Of a DNA stretch of 64,000 bases, positions 53,614 to 63,691 are shown piece after piece. Source of the DNA: Methanosphaerula palustris E1-9c. GTDB taxonomy: Archaea > Halobacteriota > Methanomicrobia > Methanomicrobiales > Methanospirillaceae. Each line of letters begins with the position of its first letter. Within the stretch, counting starts at the first letter, position 1. Below the pieces are notes generated by a model. That model saw nothing but the letters and a program-made list of their open reading frames with translations, did no database searches and had not been told where the DNA came from. Both the position numbers and the translations under genes were made by a program. The stretch lies in contig NC_011832.1 in assembly GCF_000021965.1 (NCBI RefSeq), positions 2,707,242 through 2,771,241 of the forward strand, in the 5' to 3' direction.

Positions 53614-56034
53614 ATGGATCTTGAACAATGTACAAAAGATCTTGAAATAGCCAAGAAAATGGCAGGGCAGTTTGAGTTACTCTCTACAGGGATCAACCAG
53701 TTGCCGGTCCCGATTCACATCATCGATACCACGTACACAATCCTCTATACAAATGAGGCTGCTGCAGGTATCGTAGGCAAGAGAAGAGAAGAGGTCATCG
53801 GCAAGAAGTGCTTCGATCTGTACAGGTCCTCGGCCTGCAACACCCCCGAATGCCCGTGCAGGGTTGCAATGGAGAAAGGGATCCCTTATCACACCGAGAT
53901 CCCGCTGGGTGAGACTATAATCGACGGAACCGGATTGCCTTTGAAAGACAGTGCCGGCACAATAATTGGTGCGATCGAGTACTTCCCAGATGTAACCGAA
54001 CAGAAGAAAGCCGTCACCGATATTCTCTGGGTCGCCGAACAGGCAGAGAATGGGGTTCTCTCCGCACGGACCGACCCATCACAGCATACCGGGGACTTTC
54101 AGAAGATGGCAGTAGGTATCAATGGGATCCTCGATGCAGTCATCGGACCATTGAATATCGCTGCTGACTTTGTCGCCAAGATCAGCGCAGGGATGGCACC
54201 TGAAAAGATCACTGCGAATTATCAGGGTGACTTCAATGTTCTGATGCATAACCTGAATCAGCAGATCGATGTGATTGTGATGCGGAATACTGAACTTGAT
54301 ATGCTGATAGAGGCTGCAATCGAGGGTAAACTCACAACACGCGCCGATCCTTCCAAGTTCCAGGGCGGTAACAAAAAGATGATGGAGGGTGTCAATGCGA
54401 TGCTCGATGCCATCATCGCTCCGTTAAATGTTGCCATAGATTATTATAATAAAATCGGTATTGGCGACATTCCGGAGAAGAGAACCAACAAGGTGAACGG
54501 CGACATCATCGAGATGCAGAGGAGCATCAACAACTGTATCGACAACATCAATGCACTCGTCACTGATGCCAATATGCTCTCGGTAGCGGCAGTCGAAGGA
54601 AAACTCGCGACTAGGGCGGACGCAACCAAACACCAGGGTGACTACAGGAAGATCATCGAAGGGTTCAACCAGACCCTCGACGCTGTTATCACACCATTGA
54701 ATCTGGCTGCAGAATGCATTGATCGGATCAGTAAAGGTGATATCCCAGATAAGACAAATCGTCAGCTCAATGGTGACTTCAACACGCTTCACATCAACCT
54801 GAACAACCTCATCGACAATATCAATGCGCTCGTCACCGATGCTAATTTGCTCGCAGAGGCCGCCATAGAGGGAAAACTCGCCAACAGAGCGGATACAACC
54901 AGACACCTGGGCGATTACAAAAAGGTCATAGGGGGATTCAACAGAACGCTCGATTCTGTGACCGAGCCGGTCAATGAGGCGATGCGGGTCTCGAACGAGT
55001 TTGCCAAGTACAACTTCACCGCCAGGGTCGACAAGAACCTGAAGGTTGCCGGCGACTTCATCGCGTTCAAGGATGCCCTGGACGGGATCGGAATCTCCAT
55101 CTCCACAGCAATGAAGGGGATCAGCGTCCAGATGACCGACCTCGCAGCCTCGGCAGAGGAGGCGAACGCCAGCGTCGAGGAGGTGGTCTCCGGGGCACAG
55201 CAGGTCGCCGGCAGCACCGGCAAGGTCAGTTCCAACGCAGAGTTGGGAAACCATGGGCTCGAACAGGTGCTGAAGGCGATGGAGGATCTCTCTGCCGCAG
55301 TCGAGGAGGTGACCGCCAGCACCGAGTCCGTCGCCACCCTCGCCAATAATGCAAATACGATCTCCAAGGATGGAGCGGAACTCGCACGAAAGGCCGAGCA
55401 GGGGATGGTCGGGATCACCCGCTCTACCAATGAGGTCGACCAGATCATCGGCGAGATCAAGTCAGAAATGCAGATGATCGGCAAGATTGTCGGCCTGATC
55501 TCGGACCTGGCCAACCAGACGAACCTGCTCGCCCTGAACGCAGCCATCGAGGCCGCCCGGGCCGGCGATGCAGGACGTGGTTTTGCGGTGGTCGCAGCCG
55601 AGGTGAAGTCCCTGGCCCAGGAGTCCAGGACCTCGGCAGAGTCGATCGCCGATATGATCGGGGGACTTCAGCACAAGTCCGAACTGGCCGCAAAGGCGAC
55701 CGCGTCAGCGTCAAAGGAGGTCGGGGTGGGGTCGGCAGTTCTCTCCGAGACCCTGAACGTCTTCAACAGGATCGTTGCCGATGTCGAGAAGATCACCCGC
55801 TCGGTTGAAGAGGTCGCGAGCGCCTCCGAAGAGCAGGCTGCCACCGTCGAGGAGATCACGGCCAGTGTCCACGAGGTGAGTTCCCTGGTGGACGGGACAG
55901 CCAGTGAGGCGGGCGATGCGGCTGCAGCCAGCGAGGAGACATCAGCCGCGATCGATGAAGTCGGGAAGATCATCGAGAACGTGAATGTGATCGTCGATAA
56001 AGTCTCAAGAGAGATCAGTATATTCAGAGTCTGA
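53614..56034 (+). CDS. Soluble methyl-accepting chemotaxis protein with PAS and poly-HAMP domains
   Basis: A cytoplasmic chemoreceptor of about 806 residues with no transmembrane segment. After a short coiled start comes a PAS domain ([21 protein letters not shown], then CNTPECPC). Four or five HAMP-like units follow, recognisable by repeated GKLxxRADxxxxxGDYxKxxxGFNxTLDAVxxPL. The C-terminal signalling domain has the conserved hairpin tip ([20 protein letters not shown], then [15 protein letters not shown]). The start at 53614 has a GGAGGT ribosome site; the open frame to 53446 begins with a weak TTG. A cheW gene follows after 12 bases. Confidence 0.88.
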   Translation: MDLEQCTKDLEIAKKMAGQFELLSTGINQLPVPIHIIDTTYTILYTNEAAAGIVGKRREEVIGKKCFDLYRSSACNTPECPCRVAMEKGIPYHTEIPLGETIIDGTGLPLKDSAGTIIGAIEYFPDVTEQKKAVTDILWVAEQAENGVLSARTDPSQHTGDFQKMAVGINGILDAVIGPLNIAADFVAKISAGMAPEKITANYQGDFNVLMHNLNQQIDVIVMRNTELDMLIEAAIEGKLTTRADPSKFQGGNKKMMEGVNAMLDAIIAPLNVAIDYYNKIGIGDIPEKRTNKVNGDIIEMQRSINNCIDNINALVTDANMLSVAAVEGKLATRADATKHQGDYRKIIEGFNQTLDAVITPLNLAAECIDRISKGDIPDKTNRQLNGDFNTLHINLNNLIDNINALVTDANLLAEAAIEGKLANRADTTRHLGDYKKVIGGFNRTLDSVTEPVNEAMRVSNEFAKYNFTARVDKNLKVAGDFIAFKDALDGIGISISTAMKGISVQMTDLAASAEEANASVEEVVSGAQQVAGSTGKVSSNAELGNHGLEQVLKAMEDLSAAVEEVTASTESVATLANNANTISKDGAELARKAEQGMVGITRSTNEVDQIIGEIKSEMQMIGKIVGLISDLANQTNLLALNAAIEAARAGDAGRGFAVVAAEVKSLAQESRTSAESIADMIGGLQHKSELAAKATASASKEVGVGSAVLSETLNVFNRIVADVEKITRSVEEVASASEEQAATVEEITASVHEVSSLVDGTASEAGDAAAASEETSAAIDEVGKIIENVNVIVDKVSREISIFRV

Positions 56035-56046
56035 CGAGGAGGGTCC

Positions 56047-56601
56047 ATGACAGAATCCATACGTGAAGAACATCCTGAAGCCGGGATCGTGGGAGGGGCA
56101 CGGGAGGAAAGACTGCAGCAGGGCAGTATTGCAGAGAATGTACAGGTGGTGGAGTTTCTCCTCGGCAAGGAGCACTTCGCTATCGACCTCTTCGATGTCA
56201 GAGAGGTCGTCGAATACACCACCATCACAAAACTTCCAAACACTCCCTCCTATATCAGGGGGATCATCGATCTTCGAGGCGAGATCACCACGATCATCGA
56301 CCTGAAGGAGCAGATGAACATCCGAGCCGATATCGAGGTCAAAGACGATGACAGCCGAATCATCGTCCTCGATGACCGGATCACCAGATCAAAGATCGGG
56401 ATCATGGTCGATGACGTCTCATCAGTCTCCACCTTTTCACTGGCACAGGTCGACAAGACTGCGATCGCAGAGACCAGCGCAGACGCCCATATCATCGGCA
56501 TCATCAAGAAGAAGACAAAAATCAAAGAGAAGGATATAACAGAACTGATCATCTGGATCGATATCCGACACCTGCTCGGGACCATCAACCATACGGCCTG
56601 A
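56047..56601 (+). CDS. cheW: CheW chemotaxis coupling protein
   Basis: The 184-residue adaptor links chemoreceptors to the CheA kinase. The CheW fold is marked by VEFLLGKEHFAIDLFDVREVVE, quoted as its core EHFAIDLFDVREVV, and by PSYIRGIIDLRGEITTIIDL. A C-terminal strand VDDVSSVSTF completes the double barrel. It is probably cotranscribed with the chemoreceptor. No cheA, cheY, cheB or cheR is present in the window. Confidence 0.92.
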   Translation: MTESIREEHPEAGIVGGAREERLQQGSIAENVQVVEFLLGKEHFAIDLFDVREVVEYTTITKLPNTPSYIRGIIDLRGEITTIIDLKEQMNIRADIEVKDDDSRIIVLDDRITRSKIGIMVDDVSSVSTFSLAQVDKTAIAETSADAHIIGIIKKKTKIKEKDITELIIWIDIRHLLGTINHTA

Positions 56602-56962
56602 GCGTGAAATCCCTCCCCGATTATTTTAGAGCGACATGAAGAGATGAAAGAGTGTGACCTTCTAAAATGTGCGGCCATTCATAACTGCCGATGATACTCT
56701 TAAAGGTGGCCCTCGCCAGTGAAACGGTGGAAGAGGAGTTCCGGGCGCTCGATTTTGGGACGCTCGCCACCAGGAACGTGGTCGGCGATCTCGAATCCGG
56801 CGTGATGATCGGGGCGGCACGGACCATCCTCCTCATCTGAACGACACGCGATCTGCAGAGTTCAGAGCGATCGGATCGCTGACCAGTACGATATACTCGC
56901 AATACACATCAGGGGTTATAAAAAATCGGTTTCTTTGAACCCGCAGTTTAATTTTACTGATA
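56602..56962. other. Intergenic region with a 49-residue reading frame
   Basis: The only candidate gene is 56691-56840 (plus strand), starting MILLKVALASETVEEEFRAL and ending GAARTILLI. It has no visible ribosome site and I do not recognise it; it may be the remnant of a longer gene. A TATAAAAAA stretch occurs near 56914. Confidence 0.4.
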
Positions 56963-57337
56963 TCAGGGGTGCTTTCGCGCCCGTATCGGGCAGCCCGGCA
57001 TATCCTGTCCGCCGTGTTCAGAGACCCAGACCAGCATCGGGATCAGATGATCCCGCAGTTCCCAACCCTCCGGTGTGAGAGAATATTTCACCGTCGGCGG
57101 CGAAGTCCCCAGGACCTTCTTGCTCACCAGTCCAATCCGTTCAAGGTTTTTCAGCGTGTCCGAGAGCGGCTTCGGACTGATACAACCAAGCTCCCGCTTC
57201 AGTTCGTTGAACCCCTTCTCCCCTTCATTGCCGAGGATCGCGATGATCAGGAGCGCCCACTTCTTCGCTATCACATCGAGAATGCCAGATAACGGACAGA
57301 AACAAATATCCTCGGGTATGGCCGGCGGTTTCTTCAT
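56963..57337 (-). CDS. HxlR family transcription regulator
   Basis: A 124-residue winged-helix protein with the HxlR pattern: CPLSGILDVIAKKWALLIIAIL, then FNELKRELGCISPKPLSDTLK and the wing VKYSLTPEGWELRDHL. The cysteines in ICFCPLSG fit the redox- or metal-sensing cysteine found in this family, with another in the tail (MPGCPI). The gene diverges from a heavy-metal P-type ATPase only 97 bases away, so it probably controls that exporter. Confidence 0.87.
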   Translation of the reverse strand: MKKPPAIPEDICFCPLSGILDVIAKKWALLIIAILGNEGEKGFNELKRELGCISPKPLSDTLKNLERIGLVSKKVLGTSPPTVKYSLTPEGWELRDHLIPMLVWVSEHGGQDMPGCPIRARKHP

Positions 57338-57434
57338 GAATACTACCTACCTGTTCTGTTACTTTTCGGCTTATCAACTATTAAACGGATACTATCTACC
57401 AGAAAATTAACAATAACGATTTGGAGTTTATCTC

Positions 57435-59348
57435 ATGGGTCATTCATGTTCAAACAATTGCACTGATGATGATGGGGCGTATGATGGCGTTTGGTACGGT
57501 TTTCCCCCGCTCCGTAATGCGCTGATAGCCGCAGTAATAGCAGTATCAGGATTCATTCTCGGTCTTCTCGGGATTATTCCGGAACTGGTCGTAACCCTGT
57601 TCTTCGTTGTCGCCATCCTCCTCGGGGCTTACCACTGGGCCCGGGAAGGATTTGAAGATCTGTTCCACGAGCATGCGATCGGCATTGAAATGCTGATGAT
57701 CGCCGCCACACTGGGGTCGATCGTGCTCGAGCTCTGGGGAGAGGCCGTGACGCTGGTCGTTCTGTACGCTGCAGCCGAAGGCGTAGAACATATCACCTAC
57801 GCCCGGACGCGGGCATCGATACGGAAATTGCTTGATATTGCGCCGAAGGAAGCGGTCCTGATCAGGAGCGGGGACGAACAGGTGATCCCGGCCGAACAAC
57901 TCAAGGTCGGGGATATGTTCCTCGTGAAACCCGGGGCCGGCATCCCCACCGACGGCATCATCGTGAAAGGCCGGTCCAGTATCAACGAGGCCGCGGTCAC
58001 CGGTGAATCCATGCCTGTAGAAAAGCAGGAAGGTATGAAAGTCTTCGCTGCAACCTTCAATGTCGATGGTGCCCTGGAAGTACGGGCGACAGCCACATTC
58101 AGTGACAATACCCTCACCAGGATGATCCACATGGTCGAAGAGGCACAGGAGCAGAAGGGGAAGACCCAGGCCTTTATTGAGAGATTCGGGCGGAAATATA
58201 CGCCGGCGGTCTTCTTCGTATCGCTCATGCTCATTCTCATTCCGCCGTTTTTCGGCATCCCGTTCAACGAGCTTGCGATACGGGGCGTAGTGCTTCTCAT
58301 TGCAGCAGCACCGTGCGCACTCGTCATGTCCACACCGGTTGCTGTTGCAGCCGGTATCGGGTCGGCAGGAAAGCACGGCATTCTCATCAAAGGAGGTATC
58401 CACCTGGAGAATCTCGGGAAGACAAAGGCGGTTGCGTTCGACAAGACCGGGACCCTTACGACCGGGACTCCGGCAGTGACCGATATCATCCCACTGAATG
58501 GTGATGAGCATGATGTCCTCCGGATCGCCTATACGATCGAGCGTTGCTCTGATCACCCGCTCGCCCGGGCCATTGTGATGCGTGCTGAGGTCGCTGGCAT
58601 TCAGCCGCACGATGCAGTGGATCTATGCGCCCTTGCCGGCCAGGCTGCAACGGCAACCATCGACGGGACGGTTTATTATGTGGGCAAACCGGAATTTTTT
58701 ACCCGCGTGAATCCTGACGCAGAGACGCAGCAGGAGATCGGCCGGCTTCGCTCTGACGGAAAGACGGTCATGTTCGTAGGGACGCAGGAGAGGATTCTCG
58801 GTCTCGTCGCGGTCAGGGATCAGGTCCGGCCGAATGCAAAGGCCACGATCGACCAGCTCCATGCGATGGGTATAGCGACGATCATGCTGACCGGTGACAA
58901 CCGAATCACAGCCAATGCCGTAGCTGCCAATCTTGGAATAGATGACATCCGGACCGATCTGAAGCCGGAAGACAAGACTGCTGCAATCGAGTCGCTCAAG
59001 GAGAAATACGGATCGGTCGTCATGATCGGCGATGGCATCAACGATGCCCCGGCACTCGCCCAGGCAACCGTTGGTATCGCTATGGGTACGATCGGGACCG
59101 ATGCGGCAATCGAAGCGGCCGATGTGGCCCTGATGGCCGACGACCTGTCAAAAGTACCGGAAGCCATTGCGTTCGGGAAGAAAGCCCTTGCGGTCTCCAA
59201 TCAGAATATTGTCTTCTCGGTCGCGGTGCTCGCCATCCTTATCCCGGGCGCCCTTCTCGGGGTTCTCGGCGTAACGCTCGCGGTGATCTTCCATGAAGCG
59301 TCCGAACTCCTCGCGGTAGGAAACGGGCTGCGGGTTACAAAGCGGTGA
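57435..59348 (+). CDS. Heavy-metal translocating P1B-type ATPase (Zn/Cd/Co class)
   Basis: A metal exporter of 637 residues. The phosphorylation motif is AFDKTGTLTTG, the actuator loop VTGESMPVEK, the metal-site helix APCALVMSTP, the P1B histidine motif SDHPLA, and the hinge TGDNRITANAVA with GDGINDAPALAQA. The APC motif rather than CPC argues against a Cu pump, and the last helix FHEASELLAVGNG fits Zn/Cd/Pb/Co types. There is no N-terminal HMA domain; the short HSCSNNCTDDD tip may bind metal. Divergent HxlR gene upstream. Confidence 0.9.
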   Translation: MGHSCSNNCTDDDGAYDGVWYGFPPLRNALIAAVIAVSGFILGLLGIIPELVVTLFFVVAILLGAYHWAREGFEDLFHEHAIGIEMLMIAATLGSIVLELWGEAVTLVVLYAAAEGVEHITYARTRASIRKLLDIAPKEAVLIRSGDEQVIPAEQLKVGDMFLVKPGAGIPTDGIIVKGRSSINEAAVTGESMPVEKQEGMKVFAATFNVDGALEVRATATFSDNTLTRMIHMVEEAQEQKGKTQAFIERFGRKYTPAVFFVSLMLILIPPFFGIPFNELAIRGVVLLIAAAPCALVMSTPVAVAAGIGSAGKHGILIKGGIHLENLGKTKAVAFDKTGTLTTGTPAVTDIIPLNGDEHDVLRIAYTIERCSDHPLARAIVMRAEVAGIQPHDAVDLCALAGQAATATIDGTVYYVGKPEFFTRVNPDAETQQEIGRLRSDGKTVMFVGTQERILGLVAVRDQVRPNAKATIDQLHAMGIATIMLTGDNRITANAVAANLGIDDIRTDLKPEDKTAAIESLKEKYGSVVMIGDGINDAPALAQATVGIAMGTIGTDAAIEAADVALMADDLSKVPEAIAFGKKALAVSNQNIVFSVAVLAILIPGALLGVLGVTLAVIFHEASELLAVGNGLRVTKR

Positions 59349-59519
59349 TGGTCACTGCTCACAACCATCATGTTCAACCTTTTCTTCATATGGCAGAACA
59401 GGATCCAGGGAAGTATCCCTCGCGAATATCGAGATAAATAATCAATGGCACGTAACAGCGGCGAACTGAAATGAAGTACCCGTGGTATAACCATGATTTT
59501 TGCAGGGAAGGATGACGGT

Positions 59520-60364
59520 ATGATCAGCGAATTTATCATGAAGTATTACATCGATCCCATCCGGTACGGCCAGCCGTACACCCTGGTGGACACCCTGACC
59601 TATGCTGCGATTCTCATTATCGCGTTGTATCTGGTCTATCTCTGGCTGAACCGGGCCGGGATTCTGGTGGACAGGACATTTGTCCTTGCCACAGTACCGT
59701 TCATCGTTCTCGGGGGTCTCCTGCGGGTTGTCGAGGATACCGGATTCATCACGTCCGATATCCACTTCCTCCTCATCACGCCGCTGATATTTTTTGTACT
59801 GTTCTTCTTTACGGTCGCTGCGCTGCTCCTATCGCGGACTCTTGAACGTGCCGGGACCTCGCCTCATACTATATCGGGTACGCCGGTATTGGAACACTGG
59901 GTTGCTTCCTCACTGCCACATTCCTGGTATGGTACGGGCTTAGGTACTCACAGGTTGCGGTAAACATCCTTCTCATTATCCTCGCACTTGCCATCGTCGT
60001 CTCTGGCGCAGTCTGGGGATTCATGCGGTACGTGCTCAAATGGGAATATGCAAGCGATCCACTGTACTGTGTGCTGATCTTTGGCCAGCTGCTGGACGCA
60101 AGCGCTACGAGTTATGGCATCGACCTGCACCCCATGGCCTTTCGTGAATCGCAGGTTGTGGGAGGCGCCCTGATTGCATGGACCGGAACAGCATTTTCGA
60201 TGTTCCTTCTGAAATTTGCAGTTCTGTTTCCCGCAGTATACATCCTCCAGCACTATCGAAAGGAGGCCCCACCGATCCTCTGGCACCTAGTCCTGTTTAC
60301 CATGATCGTTGTGGGATTTGCGCCTGGTGTACGGGATATGGCCCGGATGGTATTTTTCGTATAG
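59520..60364 (+). pseudogene. DUF63 family membrane protein, frameshifted
   Basis: The first half (59520 to about 59855) encodes MISEFIMKYYIDPIRYGQPY and two to three hydrophobic helices. The same protein continues in another frame from about 59857: DLASYYIGYAGIGTLGCFL, then TFLVWYGLRYSQVAVNILLI, and runs without a stop to 60364 (GIDLHPMAFRESQVVGG, GFAPGVRDMARM). Together the pieces make a normal DUF63 archaeal membrane protein of about 280 residues. The break is in GCCGGGACCTC near 59850-59858 and needs a one-base correction. Confidence 0.85.
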
Positions 60365-60417
60365 AGCCAGACCGGGGGAGTGGAGTAGCGTACCATACGT
60401 GCTGTAATTTCAACAAA

Positions 60418-61701
60418 CCCCGTATCCGCGACAGATCATCTCTCCTCCATTGTCAAATACTTCCTGCCAATCACCCACTCTTCATTAATGTCCATAAAGA
60501 TCGCTCCTGCAAACCTGAGGAGCGAATCATCATTGGGGAACGCACCCACAACGCTGGTTCTCCATATCAGTTCCTTGTTGATCCTCTCCATGACATTCGT
60601 TGTTCGAATCCTTTTGTGGTGTTGTTTCGAGAATGCCATGTAGTTCAATAGTCCCGGTAGGAATCATTCGATGGTGTTGCCAGCTCTCTGATATCCTCAT
60701 GAATTCAGAGAATCAGCAACTTCCTGAAGTTTCTGTCCGGGTCCATATGCTTCCCTGAGTTGTTCAGCAACCTCCCGCTGATCTTTCTTCGGGATATTCC
60801 TCAAAACGGCTCTAGTTGTATGTACCTCATACATTTGCCACGATGCTCCCAGAAATGCCACAGACACTGCCGGTCTGGATTTCCTGATGACCATCAGAGA
60901 TGACCAGTTGTACGCCGTTCAATCCTCGTTCTTTCATCTCATCGAAGAGCCCTGACCAGAAGATTTCATTTTCGCATGCAGCGATCCTGGCCCCCAGGAT
61001 CTCTCGATATCCATCCTCCCGAACTCCACCTGTCACCAGAAGTGCCTTGGAGACATATCTGGGTCCATCTCGGACCTTAAAATACGATGCATCGACGTAA
61101 AGATATGAAATCGGTTGTTCAAACGGTCGATTGAGAAAAGCCTTCACCTGATCGTCAAGATCGTGTGCGATCCGTGAAACTGAGGATGGAGAGAGTTGTT
61201 CCACGCCCAGATGCGCGGCAATCTCCTGAACTTTCCTGGTTGAAACCCAGCGAAAATCATGGATTTTCTCGACTATCGTCCCTATAAATACGATCCGGCG
61301 ATAGCCTTCACCAAGTCCCCTCTCGACACGGACATATCGCCCGAAGATCTGCGTCTCGAAGGGTTTCTCCCGGAATTGGGGTTTTGTGAGTTTAACATCC
61401 CCATAGCGAGTCGTGAGAGATTGGGATCGAGAACCGTTTCGATGGCAGTTTCTCGTTGCAGTTCGTTCATAGAGATTGGCACCCACTTGTCGATAGGCTT
61501 CGATCTGCATCACCTGGTTCAAAAACAGACACAATGCCAAAGGCCACAAGCATACAAGATGAAAATGCCTGAGAGATTTTCATATAAAACCAGGTGATGA
61601 GACTGCGCATCCCTTCGTCTTTGTCAAAAAGATAATCTTCGATAAACGATAATGGTATCGGCACTGTTTCACCTTTCTCCAATTCTAGGTTGGATACAGG
61701 G
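60418..61701 (-). mobile_element. Degenerate IS256-like insertion sequence
   Basis: Contains a broken transposase and imperfect terminal repeats. The left end CCCCGTATCC (about 60418-60427) corresponds to the right end read inward as CCCTGTATCC (61692-61701). Nine of ten bases agree. Target-site duplications were not identified. Confidence 0.65.
60436..61682 (-). pseudogene. IS256 family transposase, broken
   Basis: Pieces in three or more frames together give a mutator-type transposase. The N terminus is DEGMRSLITWF (61682 onward). A foreign stretch of about 70 bases (around 61520-61590) interrupts it. The main block runs from NQVMQIEAYRQVGANLYERT to the catalytic YLYVDASY and VISDGHQ. A shifted frame continues AVSVAFLGASWQMYEVHTT, and the C terminus carries NVMERINKEL and RTSVVGAFPNDDSLLR. 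At least three disruptions mean no active protein. Confidence 0.88.
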
Positions 61702-61772
61702 CCTTTTTACTTTTACATCACTTTTGGCATGCTATCGTCAGGACATCATAAAATGATAATGATGTTAGAAGG

Positions 61773-62108
61773 TTAGCAATTATGCCACTTCTGGCTCCAT
61801 TCAGCCATCGAAAGTAAAACATCTGTGAGATCTTGACCTTTTTCTGTCAGGGAATATTCTATCTTTACCGGCGTGGTATTCTCCACATGTTTTTCAACAA
61901 TTTCATAGATTACAAGATCTTTAAGCTTTGAAGAAAGTGTTTTCGAGCTAATTGGTTTCATGGACTTCAATAATTCGTTAAATCTCATCGGACCCTTTGC
62001 GAGATATAATTGCCGTATCAATAAAAGACTCCACTTGTCCCCGATCAGGATAATTGTTCTTTCTATAGGACAGGGTATGCCCATTAAGTTTTCCGGAAAA
62101 TTGACCAT
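61773..62108 (-). CDS. HxlR family transcription regulator
   Basis: The 111-residue winged-helix protein has the family cysteine near the N terminus (MGIPCPIERT), then GDKWSLLLIRQLYLAKGPMRF, NELLKSMKPISSKTLSSKLK and the wing VKIEYSLTEKGQDL. GC content is lower than in most of the window. It is divergent from the cysteine-repeat peptide gene, 174 bases apart, and probably controls it. A TACTTAGTA palindrome (62184-62192) lies between them and is a possible operator. HxlR proteins often respond to electrophiles, oxidants or metals. Confidence 0.88.
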   Translation of the reverse strand: MVNFPENLMGIPCPIERTIILIGDKWSLLLIRQLYLAKGPMRFNELLKSMKPISSKTLSSKLKDLVIYEIVEKHVENTTPVKIEYSLTEKGQDLTDVLLSMAEWSQKWHNC

Positions 62109-62282
62109 GGTAGATTACCTCAAGGTTATCTGATACCGCTCGTGAAACTTTTGTTATTTATTCTTTCTTTTTCAAACTAGATGTACTTAGTAAAGCAGGT
62201 GAAATGTTGAATGCGGAATCCTGAAAATGTTTTGGTTTTTGCATCTCTACTTCCATTTACTCTAAGTACTGAGGTACAGATC

Positions 62283-62546
62283 ATGCAAAATCTCGGAAAA
62301 ATCAATGATTGGTCTCAAAAGAACTGTGGTTATTTTGCCAAGAGAAGTGCTCAGAGTTACATGAACGGCGTGCAGGGCGCATTGAATTCTCCCAGCCAAT
62401 GCGGATCCTCATGCGGGTCGGGTGAAGGGGGAAAATCTGTGCCTAAAAATTCCACCTGCGGATCTTCATGTGGTTCAGGAGGCGGGAACGAGTCAGTTCC
62501 TAGACTATCACCCTGTGGTTCTTCCTGCGGTGCAGGTGACCAGTAA
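62283..62546 (+). CDS. Putative RiPP precursor with three CGSSCG repeats
   Basis: From the ATG at 62283 (GAGGT upstream) the peptide is 87 residues. Residues 1-39 look like a leader (MQNLGKINDWSQKNCGYFAK, charged and helical). From residue 40 the sequence CGSSCGSG repeats three times with an exact 19-residue period: Cys at 40/44, 59/63 and 78/82. The spacers GG-K/E-SVP-K/R are also conserved. The DNA period is 57 bp. The C-x3-C-x3 spacing and the adjacent radical SAM/SPASM gene suggest thioether or other radical modification of the core. No family match was run; a metal-binding cysteine peptide is the alternative. Confidence 0.75.
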   Translation: MQNLGKINDWSQKNCGYFAKRSAQSYMNGVQGALNSPSQCGSSCGSGEGGKSVPKNSTCGSSCGSGGGNESVPRLSPCGSSCGAGDQ

Positions 62547-62614
62547 ACAATTACCGGCCAATAATTCCAGCTCTGGAACCGATGTAACAGAGCCCGGACC
62601 TTTCTTATTTGCAT

Positions 62615-63691
62615 ATGAGTCGTGCCAAGGTACGACTAAAAGAACAGATGAAAAAAACCATGGAACAATATTTTGCATTTCAATTGCATATCACTGACCG
62701 GTGCGATCAGTGTTGCCAGCATTGTTATATCTATTCAGAAAATAGTTCTGCCCCGGTCAGGGAACTGACATATGAGCAGATTGTAGACATCATAGATAAT
62801 TGTACGGATATGTGCCGGAAAATCCAGCGCATCCCGTATTATTATATAACGGGCGGAGATCCGATCTTACACAAAGACTTCTGGAAAGTCCTTGAACTGC
62901 TGAAATCGAAAAACATCCCATTCGGCATTCTAGGCAACCCATTTCATCTCAACGCAGAAATCTGTACAAAACTGAAACACCTTGGTTGTGAGCGATACCA
63001 GCTCTCCATTGACGGCCTCCGAAAGACACATGACGCAATCCGCAAACCCGGTTCTTTCGATACGACAATAGAAAAAATTGCGTATATCCGTGATGCTGGT
63101 ATCATCTGTGCTGTTATGACAACAGTCTCTCATTCAAATTTACTGGAGATACCTGGAATCATTGACCTTGTTGTGAAAAACCACGTTGATGTTTTTGCCT
63201 TTGCCCGGTATTGCCCGACCAGTTTTGAAAGATGCACCCATGTTTCACCGATGCAGTATAAGGCATTGTTGAAAAAATGCTGGGAAAAATTCGAGGAGTA
63301 CAAAGACAGAGGGACTACCTTTAATCTCAAGGATCACTTGTGGACGCTATATCTCTATGAAAAGGGTCTCTTCTCCATTCCCAAAGGACTTGACGCAACT
63401 ACCATCTATGATGGGTGCAACTGTGGTAACTGCCACCTGACAATCCTATCGAACGGAGAAATATACGCCTGCCGCAGATTTGAAAGCAATATCGGCAATA
63501 TTTTCAAAGACCGGTTATATGATGTGTTTTTCGGCAGCGAAATGGATAAAAAATACCGGGAATCCAAAAAGTTTGAAAAATGTTCAACCTGTGAACTTCT
63601 CCGTTTCTGCCGTGGCTGTCCTGCTGTCGCGTATGGATACACACATGATTTTTATGCAGCAGATCCGCAGTGCTGGAAAGGTGTGATATGA
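62615..63691 (+). CDS. Radical SAM/SPASM peptide maturase
   Basis: About 358 residues. The radical SAM cluster motif is CDQCCQHCY (CxxxCxxC, with one extra cysteine inside), followed by YYYITGGDPILHKDF and LSIDGLRKTHDAIR. The C-terminal SPASM-type region has nine cysteines including CNCGNCHLTILSNGEIYACRRF, quoted for its pattern as CNCGNC and YACRRF, then CSTCELLRFCRGCPA, enough for two auxiliary clusters. This layout is typical of enzymes that modify ribosomal peptides. It begins 68 bases after the CGSSCG peptide. TTG 62609 and ATGs at 62648 or 62660 are other possible starts. Confidence 0.85.
   Translation: MSRAKVRLKEQMKKTMEQYFAFQLHITDRCDQCCQHCYIYSENSSAPVRELTYEQIVDIIDNCTDMCRKIQRIPYYYITGGDPILHKDFWKVLELLKSKNIPFGILGNPFHLNAEICTKLKHLGCERYQLSIDGLRKTHDAIRKPGSFDTTIEKIAYIRDAGIICAVMTTVSHSNLLEIPGIIDLVVKNHVDVFAFARYCPTSFERCTHVSPMQYKALLKKCWEKFEEYKDRGTTFNLKDHLWTLYLYEKGLFSIPKGLDATTIYDGCNCGNCHLTILSNGEIYACRRFESNIGNIFKDRLYDVFFGSEMDKKYRESKKFEKCSTCELLRFCRGCPAVAYGYTHDFYAADPQCWKGVI

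Noticed and set aside
62422-62697. 91-residue plus-strand frame across the peptide-maturase gap
   Set aside because: It overlaps both the cysteine peptide and the maturase start in another frame and lacks features of its own.
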